Positions 55,910 to 64,000 of a DNA stretch of 64,000 bases are shown piece after piece. Position 1 is the stretch's first letter; each line of letters opens with the position of its first letter. The stretch spans positions 3,038,001 to 3,102,000 of the forward strand of contig JAKSGN010000005.1 in the NCBI GenBank assembly GCA_024180945.1, read 5' to 3'. The stretch is from Macrophomina tecta (lineage: Eukaryota; Ascomycota; Dothideomycetes; Botryosphaeriales; Botryosphaeriaceae). Position numbers and translations under genes: made by a program. Below the pieces are notes generated by a model that had not been told where the DNA came from, searched no databases, and was given only the letters and a program-made list of their open reading frames with translations.

Positions 55910-56497
55910 ATGATGACGACTTCCGCCACCCCTAAAAATACCGCAACTGCGAATACCGAGCATCCTTCTCCTCCTTCGCTCGAACGCTTCTCCAACGCCT
56001 CCTCCTCAGTCATCAATCCTGTGTCCCTCGCCCACATCTTCCTCCAGACCACGCCCGCAAACTTCCCGCACATGGTCCGCTTCTACAGGATGTTCCTGGG
56101 CGCCACGGCCTCGCACGAGGCCGACCGCGTCGCCTTCCTGACGTACGACGATGAGCACCACGGAGTCGCCATCGCTGCTCGACCGGGTGTGGTGGAGAGG
56201 GAGAAAAAGGCGGCGGGCATGCGGCACGCTGCGTTCACGACCTGGCGATGGAGTACGTGCAGAGGAGGGACGGGGGAGGGTAGAGGCGGGGGCGTGGTGC
56301 CGTGTTGGTGTGTGAATCATGGGATGACGACGAGTATGTATTATCGCCATCCGGATCCCCGGGGGGTGGGTGGGGGAGCGAGGAGGGGATCAAGAAGCCG
56401 GTGGATGTGGGACCGAGGGAGGTTGGGACGGGTGGCATCTCACAGAGGGGGGTTGAGCGAGCGCAGAGGCGTGCTGGTTTGCTCGCGTAGGCTATGA
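55910..56497 (+). pseudogene. VOC/glyoxalase-dioxygenase-like ORF, damaged 3' half
   Basis: From ATG 55910 the first part matches a fungal vicinal-oxygen-chelate domain: LAHIFLQTTPANFPHMVRFY, FLGATASHEADRVAFLTYDD and MRHAAFT. The family's next segment appears in another frame (HDLAMEYVQRRDGGG, about 56234-56270). The original frame resumes with VVPCWCVNHGMTTSMYYRHPD, very close to the VOC NHGxTTSMYYxDPDG motif. After HPD the expected GNxxELQVD is gone, replaced by G-rich sequence, and the frame runs to 56497. So a net-compensated pair of frameshifts plus a scrambled end keep the ORF open while breaking the fold, including the last metal-ligand region. Probably a pseudogene; an unrecognised splice form is less likely. 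Confidence 0.6.
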
Positions 56498-56974
56498 TCC
56501 CCAAATTGTACATGACTTGACGAAAGTGGGAATTGAGCCATGTTGAATCCCGGATCGTTGGATCAGGCATCGTTAAGCGGTCGTCCCGAGTCAGGTTGCA
56601 GAGGATGTTACTCTCCTACTCGTACCGAAGCCGTCGCTATGGTTCGGTATCGGATCTCCAGCACATCCGGAAAAGGAAGCCTACCGTAACTGATAGTTGC
56701 TTTGGCCAAGGCGGACAGAATTTCCGCCTTTGCGACTCGTGAATATCTCGAACGCTCAAAGATCTCTTAAGGTTACAGTGAAACCGTAGCAAGCAGCTTT
56801 GTAAGCGGTGTTTGAGTTTTCATACTATCGGGTCTAAGAGAATCCGACTACCGGACGCATAGTTCATTGTAGCGTTGTTGTCACGGTAAAAAATCATAGT
56901 ATGGAAGTCGTCGTATAAAATCTTGGGACATCCATATCGCTGAAACTCTGCCCTTCGAACTGAGGCAGAATACA
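56498..56974. other. Intergenic upstream of the SDR gene
   Basis: 477 bp with no supportable gene; promoter of the short-chain dehydrogenase. Confidence 0.5.
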
Positions 56975-58059
56975 ATGTCCGGAACCATCATCGTCACTGG
57001 AGCAGCCGGAGGCCTCGGCCTCGCCATCTCGGAAATAGTTCTGCAACAATCGGACGCCTTTGCTTGCATTCTCACGGTCCGGGATGAACATGCTGCCAAT
57101 GCACGGACAGTCAGAGAGCGGATCAACTCCAGCAAGGGCAGCAGGCAGGCCGAAGTTGCTGAGCTCGACCTCAGCAGCTTCGAATCCATACGGAACTTCG
57201 CGGATCGTATAAATTCGAGCGTTTCTTCCGGCGAACTTCCACCCATTCGCGCACTGATTCTCAATGCGGCTTATATACCCGTTGGACCGGAGCGCAAGTA
57301 CGCCAAGACCAGCATCGATGGGAAGCAGTTGGAGATGTGCTTCGCGGTCAATTTCCTGGCCAACGCTCAGCTCTCGCTGCTTCTGCTTAAGAGCCTGGAT
57401 AAGGAGAATGGACGGATCGTGTACGTGTCCAGCATCGAATCGGATCCCAAGAAGTCACGGTTCAGTCCAGAGAAATTGGCGTGGGATTTGGAAGACCTCG
57501 CGTTCCCAACGCAGCCGCCACAACCGGGGGACGAGGCGAACGATGCGATGAGGCGGTATGGTGTGGCGAAGCTGTGCAACATCATGTTTATGTGAGTCGG
57601 CGATGGCTCGAGATTCCCTACTGAAAGCTTCCTCACTAATATTCTCTTAATAGGTATTCGCTTCAGAAACACCTCGAGTCGACTCCTGGCCTTGACAAGG
57701 TGTGCATTCTCGGGGTGGATCCAGGGGCCATGGTACATCCACAGATGATCGAGAAGCATGCGCAGGGCAACCTTTTCTTGAAGTATGTGGCGGGGCCAGG
57801 ATTCTTAGCATATCAGAAAGCTGCAAGCTATATATGGCCAAACGGGATGTTTCGGCCTGTGGAGAAATCGGCAGCAGACGTGGTAAGAGCTGCAACTGGA
57901 CTGGGCGGGCTGGAGGGCCATCCCAAGGGCGTCTACATGAATGGTTCAGAGCAGGGTGAACCAGCGGAAGCTGCTAAGGACGAGAATAAGCAGAGGCAAG
58001 CGTGGGATTGCGCTCTGAAGCTGACAAAGATTAATGAGAAAGAAGCAGGACTGCGTTAG
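56975..58059 (+). CDS. Short-chain dehydrogenase/reductase (SDR)
   Basis: NAD(P)-dependent oxidoreductase with a Rossmann fold. Exons 56975-57591 and 57654-58059, intron 62 bp (GTGAGT, CACTAAT, TAG), 340 aa. Cofactor motif TGAAGGLG at about residues 8-15, LDLSS (cofactor Asp), LILNAAYIP (NAG-like), catalytic Ser in YVSSIES, and the YxxxK motif as RYGVAK. The splice follows IMFM-YSLQKHL. The form resembles fungal SDRs related to retinol-dehydrogenase/WW-oxidoreductase-like reductases and to steroid ketoreductases such as Erg27, but no specific reaction is assigned. It lies between the VOC remnant and D-lactate dehydrogenase on the same strand. Confidence 0.88.
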
Positions 58060-58465
58060 GTCGCTGGGCTTCCAAATAGGGGATTGTGAAATGTCTGTGA
58101 CAGGTTAGAGACGTGGATATCCACGAGCGAGGGTCAAAGGTTACAGTACATTTTGTCATGGCAACAGGGAGCTTCAGCGCAATCCAGGTCTTTATATCTT
58201 CCCAAAGCCAACACCAAACCCTAGATTCTCCTCCATGGAGACCGTACCGGTCCTTTCCGTGTTTCTCCGGCCGAACATCTGGTGGAAAGTAACGCGGAAA
58301 GGGACTGCGGCGAGCTTGTGTTTTGATTGGTCGGACCCCACCTGAGCATCTCCCAACTCCCTGTTCCCACATGCACGCTGTGCTCCAACTCGCGACACCT
58401 CTTGCATCTCTCGGCTTTCCTGGGCCGCATCTTCTGTTTGAGTATCGACATCTCTTTTCTACATC
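58060..58465. other. Intergenic upstream of D-lactate dehydrogenase
   Basis: 406 bp; no gene seen. Promoter and leader of the D-lactate dehydrogenase gene. Confidence 0.5.
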
Positions 58466-60577
58466 ATGTTCCGACCGCCAAGGCAGTTAGCATGCCGCCC
58501 TCTGAGGCCAGTCTTCACTGCGCCCACCAGAGTCTCAAAACTACGTGTGAGATTAAGCTCAACTCAGCCGTCTGCCAGGCCAGCCCAACAGACGTCAGCT
58601 TCGTTTTGGACAACATCTCGCATTTTAATTCTCACCTCGGTCGCCTCTTCTCTTGCATACCTGTACGGCGTCAATGATTCAAGTTCACTTTCATCACGCC
58701 TCAAGCAGACCAGCAAGCCCACTTATGCTTCGAAAAAGGAGATGGAAAAGGTGAATTGAGCCATTCGCATCCCATGCAATCATCGTGCATCATCTCAGTT
58801 GTCGAGGCCTTGCACTACTCTACCAGTTCAGGAGGGCAGGAGGGCGGAAGCGGGAAGGGGGGAAGGAAGAAAAGGGACACCCCCACCTCCACCCGCCAGC
58901 CCGGAGACATCAACTCCCACTAACCACTCCTCCCAGGCCATCCACGAACTCCGCGCACTCCTCGGCGACGACGCCATCAGCACTGACGCCGACGACCTCC
59001 ACCGGCACGGCGCGCCCGACTGGCTCACCAGCTCCACCGCCGGCGACGCGCATCACCCCATCGCCGTCGCCTACCCGCGCTCCACTGCCGACGTCTCGCA
59101 GATCGCGGCAGTCGCCACCAGGTACCGCATCCCGCTCGTGCCCTTCGCGGGCGGCACCAGCGTCGAGGGCCAGTTCGCCGCGCCCTTCGGCGGCTTCAGC
59201 GTCGACTTCGCCCACATGGACGCCGTCGTCGCCCTGCACGCCGACGACCTCGACGTCGTCGTGCAGCCAGCGGTGGGGTGGATGGAGCTGAACGAGAGGC
59301 TGAAGGATGCGGGGCTGTTCTTCCCCGTTGATCCGGGACCGGGGGCGAGGATTGGCGGAATGGTGGGGACGAGTTGTTCGGGGACGAACGCGGTGAGGTA
59401 TGGCACGATGAAGGACTGGGTGGTTAGTGCGAGACTTGTCCTGGCGTGCATTGCGGAGAAGGAAGAGACGCTGATGCTTTTTTTTTTTTTCGACGCAAGG
59501 TCAATCTTACCGTCGTGCTGGCCGATGGCCGCGTTATCAAGACGCGCCGTCGCCCGCGCAAGACGGCCGCGGGGTACAACTTGACGAACCTGTTTATCGG
59601 AGCTGAGGGCACGCTTGGCCTTGTTACGGAGATTACGCTGAGGTTGACTGTCCTGCCGCAGGAGACGAGCGTTGCTGTGGTCACATTTCCGAGTATTCGT
59701 CAGTGACGCGTTTCCCTTCACACGACAAGGGGGGCAATAGGTGGGCTAACGTGCACGGGTTCAGGCGATGCGGCGACTGCGGCGTCGAAGGTCATGAGAG
59801 CTGGCATCCCTGTTGCGGCGATGGAGATCATGGACGACGTGCAGATGGGCGTTGTCAACAAGGTCGGCTCGACGAAGAGAAAGTGGAAGGAGGCGCCGAC
59901 GGTGTTTTTTAAATTCTCAGGGACGAGGGCTGGGGTGAGGGACAACATCGAGACGGTGCAGGCGATAACGAGGAAGCACAACGGAGGGGATTTCCAGTTT
60001 GCTGCGAACGAAGAGGAACAGCGGGAGCTGTGGAGTGCGAGGAAGGAGGCCTTGTGGAGTATCTTGGCACTGAAGCGAGAGGATGAAGATCTTTGGGGTA
60101 CAGATGTCGCAGTGCCGTTGAGCAGGTTGGCCGAGATCATCGGTGAGAGTGGATGGACGCGTCGGTGCTTGAGGAACGCTTCACTAACGGGCGGTTTGCA
60201 GAGGATTCGAGGAAGGAGCTTAGCGATCTCGGCATATGGACTTCGATACTCGGTCATATCGGTGACGGAAACTTCCATGCCTCGATCTTGTATAACAAGA
60301 AAGATCGGGAGCAGGTGCGAATGGTCGAGAGAGTCGTTTACCGGATGGTAGATAGGGCGTTGGAGATGGAAGGAACTTGCACAGGAGAAGTGAGTAACGA
60401 AAAGATGCTGAACGAGCAGAAAAGAGCACTAACGGTATGCAGCACTCGGTAGGATTGAGGAAGAAAGCCTCGTTGATAAAAGAGCTGGGGCCGGAGACGG
60501 TCGGGGTTATGAGGGACTTGAAAAAGGCGTTGGATCCATACGGTTTGATGAACCCTGGCAAAATCTTCGACCTCTGA
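58466..60577 (+). CDS. DLD1: D-lactate dehydrogenase (cytochrome), mitochondrial, FAD-linked
   Basis: Oxidises D-lactate to pyruvate, passing electrons to cytochrome c; completes methylglyoxal detoxification downstream of the glyoxalases. Exons 58466-58750, 58937-59422, 59500-59698, 59765-60142, 60202-60389 and 60443-60577 (introns 186, 77, 66, 59, 53 bp), 556 aa. N terminus: an Arg-rich presequence (MFRPPRQLACRPLRP), then a hydrophobic helix near ILTSVASSLAYLYG, as in inner-membrane Dld1. The FAD-binding PCMH domain shows VPFAGGTSVEGQ, DPGPGARIGGM, GTNAVRYGTM and NLFIGAEGTLGLVTE. The C-terminal FAD-oxidase domain has GHIGDGNFH and GEHSVGLRKK (usually GEHGIG), ending GLMNPGKIF. Intron 2 carries a T run directly before its acceptor. 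Confidence 0.94.
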
Positions 60578-60777
60578 ATTGGAAGAGAACCAGATGATAT
60601 AAGACTTACAAAGGGCACCAGAAACACAATCATGAGTACGATGTGTACCCCAGACGGCAGTTTGCTTATTCAAGGCCAGGATGAAATCTATCTTCAGTAA
60701 CAACTGATCATCACGGCTGAATATTTCTAAAAAAAAATTTTTTTTTGCCCCCCAACGCAGCACCGGACGAAACTGAC

Positions 60778-62466
60778 CTACAAGCTATACCTGAACTCCA
60801 CATTCTCCTTGTCCGTAAGGTCCAGAAACTCAATGTTCTCCTGGTGGCTGGCGGCCAGACGATCCCTCCTCTTGTTCTCCCAGACGTAGTAGAACCGCAA
60901 GATGACGATCACGATGATCGAGAAAACGTCCGCCACGATGATGGCAATCTTCGCTGGAAGGTATTCCGGCGCGTCGCGGTCCCGGAAAGTCAGCGGGCCA
61001 ATGATATTGCCGAGACAGAAGCTAATCAACAAGACCGCATTCATGGTGACCTTTTTCGTATGGCCAGCGAAATTGGCGGCAACCCAGGCGTACATGAGTG
61101 GCAAGCCTGCCACGATACCGTTCATGATGTAGACACCAATCAAGCGCCCGACCTTGTTGTCTTCGGGCAGAAACGCAATCTAAAAGCTTCGGATCAGTAT
61201 TGGACCAGCAAGGACCAACTTCGACGTCTCCATCACTTACCAAGCACCCACCCAGGACGCCCGTCAGTTGCGTTCCGATTGCGAACGGCGCCCTCTGGTT
61301 GTAATGCCCCGCCGCATACGTCGCTACCAGAATCGCCACGATAATCACCACCCCCGCCGGTATGCTCAGCAGCGCCGTCGTCTTGCTGTCGTACCCGAAT
61401 CCCTTGATGATGGTGGCCTGGAAGCTGCTCGTTGTGGCGTTCGGGATGTTGCTCGCGATTGTCGCCAGCGCCAGCAGCCATGTCTGCGGGTCGGTGAAGC
61501 ACTCGCGCACCTGCGCCCACTTGAAGTGCACGTTCTCGATGCCAGTCTGGTTCGCGCGCAGCCGCTCGATCGCCCACACTTTCTCCGCGTGCGAGAGTCG
61601 CGAGGACATGGGGTTGTCGGGGAGCAGGAGGACGACGAGGATGCCGACGGCTACGGTGATGAGGCCGATGACCTGGAGTGGTTCGTCGTATGTGAGTTTC
61701 TTCTGCTGTGGTTTGACGGAGCGCAGGCTTACGTACCAAGAACATTATCTGCCAGGAAGTAAATGTTGGGGAGCTGTAGTGCTGGAAGCCGAAGGAAATG
61801 AGACTGCCGATGACGGTACCGACGCCCGTCCCCAGATACCAAAGGCCAACGCGCGACGGTTGTTCTTTCTTCTTGTACCACATACTAGTGACGAGGATGA
61901 GCGAGGGCGCAACAGCCGATTCGAAGACGCCGAGGAGGACGCGCGTAGTAACAAGGGCACCGTATGTCTTGCAAGCAGCGGTGGCAGCGATGACGGCGCC
62001 CCAGAGTGAGACCATAACGCCCAGGTATTTGGCGGTGGGAAGACGCTGCATGCCGTAGCCGTGTGGGAATTCAAAGGCGAGGTATGAGGCGTAGAAGATC
62101 CAGGCGAGGGTCGAGAACTGGTCGGTATCGATGGATGCGTCTTCGTAGAGACCCATTACGGCTGCATAGTTGACTGTGGCCCATATATCAGTTCATGTTA
62201 CTCTGAGTTTCGTTTACAGAAGAAGTGAGCATACTCAGAGTTTTGTCCAAATACTGGAGGCAGTAGCAACACCACATCAGTGGAATAATCATCCAGTCGA
62301 TTTTCCGCACCAGTGCCTTCTCATCAACACGGGAGAAGTCCCCCGCGATGGCCTCCGTAGCGAGGAATCTCAAGGCCTCGTCTCCATCCTTGACGACGAT
62401 GGCTGCCTTCGTCTTGTCGTCCGACACAGAATGCGCCTCGACGTCTTGTTTGGAAATGGACGTCAT
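60778..62466 (-). CDS. MFS anion:cation symporter, allantoate-permease (Dal5) family
   Basis: Plasma-membrane uptake of an organic anion such as allantoate, ureidosuccinate, nicotinate or a related carboxylate; the substrate is not readable. Exons 62466-62235, 62173-61737, 61672-61241 and 61179-60778 (introns 61, 64, 61 bp), 500 aa. Family signature: a long acidic cytosolic N terminus, WMIIPLMWCCYCLQYLDKTL-INYAAVMGL (TM1), TTRVLLGVFESAVAPSL (TM4), MWYKKKEQPSRVGLWY and DNPM at the central loop. TM12 ends in RFYYVWENKRRD. It converges on D-lactate dehydrogenase with 200 bp between stop codons. GATA motifs lie upstream of its start. Confidence 0.9.
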
Positions 62467-63090
62467 GGCACAGGCTCCGGCGGCACCCGGTGGAAATTAC
62501 AGAATTTAGAATGACCAAGAAGATGAATGAGAGGGGGTATAAGGACGAATGAAGTTTCAGGTAGCATGTGAAGGCAGACAGGAAATTGTCCCGTTCAGCC
62601 GTTGAGGCCTGAAATCAGCGACATCGTCACTGTATTTCATCAGGTATCGCCTTGTCCAACCCTGGTTACACTCCCCACTTTCACCTGCGGGTGGGTACCA
62701 ACGATGTGCTTGATATCTTATCAGGAGCATGGTCTTACCAATGCGGGCCTGCGGCTTATCACAAGCAATGCCGGCCCATCTTCGACTGTGGACTCGGCTG
62801 TTGAAAGCGGATAGAAAGGTGATGATGATGATCTGTAATGACATACGTCGGGGAGCGAGATCGGATGGCGCTTTCCGTTATGAGTCGTCGTGCGGTCTGG
62901 AGTATGGGGAAGGTTCGCGGCGGAGATCTTCAATGCTCGCTTGTTTTTCCCGATGGAGAAGGAGATTATCGTGCCGCGGAGTTGATGGCCTGGTGGCAAA
63001 TCGTCCGCAGCGTAGAGTGTTTGTGGCGCCGTTACCTAACATCTATTTCTTTGTCCGGTAGCCATCTGCTTGGAAGTAGCATCGATGGCT
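62467..63090 (-). promoter_or_regulatory. Promoter region of the Dal5-like permease with GATA motifs
   Basis: 624 bp upstream of the permease and downstream of the leucine-rich gene; no ORF is supported. GATA-factor cores occur as CTTATC at 62717-62722 and 62755-62760 (GATAAG on the permease strand) and as GATAG at 62810-62814. This fits, but does not prove, nitrogen control by an AreA/Gln3-type factor, which is known for Dal5 genes. Confidence 0.4.
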
Positions 63091-64000
63091 TCAGCAGAAG
63101 ATGACGGATATGCCAGACGAGCCAAGGAGATGGACAAAACGTCTAGTATGCTCAAATTCCAGTGGAAGCCAACTGTTTGATTCCTTGCCATACCTGTAGA
63201 ATCCCCGACAAATGCGCAGTTCCTTCAGGTTTGGCAAGTACTGATCCTTATGTTGGGCAAGTCCAGAAAGGAAGAAAAACAGGCATTCCGTTTCCTCGCT
63301 TGGCTTCATCTCGTCCTGGTCTCCCCACCAAAAGTCAGATTCAAGTTGAATAACCAGTCCTTCAAGACTGCGAGGCAGACGCATATTGATGGGCAATGTG
63401 GGTTCGGCTTCGGAGTTGCCAGGGAACTCTAGGAACATATCCACTGGTACATTCAAATGCCGCAGCTGTACGAAGGCCTGGAATGCCTTTTCATTGAGAG
63501 GCTCACCTCTGTAGCACCCGCCATCATCGAATACTTCGATGGAGAGATCTTCGAGGCATTCCTCGAGTGGCCAGAGTGCTTCCCTGATCGACGTCATGTC
63601 CACCCTGCCAGAGTCGTAGGCAAAGCGATTCAGACCGTCAGCCATATCTATGCCGAATTCGAGCTTCTGTAGATTTCTCGGCCAGCTCAAAAGGTGGGCT
63701 ATCTCATGGTGGATCGGGCCGCATTGGGAGAAGGCCAGGTGAGTGACGTCGGATGTGCTTGGCTGCCGACATGCTTCGGGTATAGGGACGTTCAGGCGGA
63801 GCATTTGGTCCAAACATACGTGCTTCAACGAGGGTATTTGGAAGAGATGCAGTAGGGTTGCAAAGTCTGGGTTCTCGTGCAGGCAATTCGTGATGGGAAT
63901 GGTCAAAGAGTCCAGGCGGGTCAAAGCGAAGGGGACTGTTGAGTACAGGAGGGGAATAGAGAGATGAAGAGTCTGCAGGGCTGCGGACTCGGCCAGGAGA
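63091..64000 (-). CDS. Leucine-rich, F-box-like fungal protein (5' end outside window)
   Basis: Open from the window edge to the stop at 63091; at least 303 residues, with the N terminus beyond 64000. The frame reads SAALQTLHLSIPLLYSTVP near the edge. Repeating LxxLxL/LKxL-type segments are seen (LDSLTIPITN, LKHVCLDQMLRL, NLQKLEFGIDM, LRHLNVPVDMF, LEGLVIQLES, LKELRICRGFY), typical of fungal F-box/LRR-like proteins. No F-box is visible here; if present it would lie in the missing N terminus. Likely an adaptor or orphan protein; function unknown. Confidence 0.72.
   Translation of the reverse strand, partial: LLAESAALQTLHLSIPLLYSTVPFALTRLDSLTIPITNCLHENPDFATLLHLFQIPSLKHVCLDQMLRLNVPIPEACRQPSTSDVTHLAFSQCGPIHHEIAHLLSWPRNLQKLEFGIDMADGLNRFAYDSGRVDMTSIREALWPLEECLEDLSIEVFDDGGCYRGEPLNEKAFQAFVQLRHLNVPVDMFLEFPGNSEAEPTLPINMRLPRSLEGLVIQLESDFWWGDQDEMKPSEETECLFFFLSGLAQHKDQYLPNLKELRICRGFYRYGKESNSWLPLEFEHTRRFVHLLGSSGISVIFC

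Overview
This window is nuclear DNA of a filamentous ascomycete fungus (Pezizomycotina, perhaps Dothideomycetes; the class is a guess). The evidence is dense genes on both strands, many 44-100 bp introns with GTRNGT donors, CTRAY-like branch sites and YAG acceptors, and typical fungal proteins: a GH72 cell-wall glucanosyltransferase, Pom1, Ssn3/CDK8, dynactin p25, a Dal5-type permease and a fungal P450. I rebuilt the gene models by hand, joining exons wherever splice signals and reading phase agreed. All coordinates come from reading the sequence; no database search was run.

Layout. 1-1.2 kb: 3' part of a secreted-looking Asn/Ala-repeat protein. 3.6-8.3 kb (-): Pom1-type DYRK kinase, divergent from a PEX28/29 (Pex24-type) peroxisomal membrane peroxin (9.4-11.6 kb, +). 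11.6-15.5 kb: long gene-poor stretch. 15.5-16.9 kb (+): GEL1/GAS1-type glucanosyltransferase. 17.6-19.6 kb (+): YchF/Ygr210c-type GTPase in 11 exons, one only 10 bp. 19.9-21.2 kb (-): dynactin p25. 21.6-24.5 kb (-): MetE-like (UROD/MetE) gene split by a Tc1/mariner element with perfect 30-bp inverted repeats and a TA target duplication. 26.2-28.2 kb (-): Mediator kinase CDK8/Ssn3 plus a possible extra downstream exon. 28.8-30.4 kb (+): sugar-transporter-type MFS protein. 32.1-34.8 kb (-): large disordered coiled-coil protein. 35.6-39.7 kb: Hcs1-type helicase (-) and endonuclease III NTG1 (+) on a short shared promoter. 42-43.7 kb (+): P450 with a GC-AG intron. 44.6-46.2 kb (+): amino-acid transporter. 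46.4-47.8 kb (+): decayed unknown gene. 49.4-52.2 kb (+): Vps70/PSMA-like M28 peptidase. 53.2-54.9 kb (+): SR-type RNA-binding protein with a 6-bp exon. 55.4-56.5 kb (+): a small four-exon gene, then a damaged VOC/glyoxalase-like ORF. 57-60.6 kb (+): short-chain dehydrogenase, then mitochondrial D-lactate dehydrogenase. 60.8-62.5 kb (-): Dal5-like permease. 63.1-64 kb (-): leucine-rich, F-box-like protein running off the end.

Most genes are unrelated housekeeping functions. The only possible functional grouping is the VOC remnant, SDR, D-lactate dehydrogenase and organic-anion permease at the right end. The most unusual points are the intragenic Tc1 insertion between the metal-ligand motifs of the MetE-like gene, two micro-exons (10 and 6 bp), a GC-AG intron, a multiply broken pseudogene that probably lost its start codon, a fused E-box/CRE palindrome upstream of dynactin p25, and two genes hidden because every exon is short or lacks a start. 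No CRISPR array, rRNA or convincing tRNA was seen.
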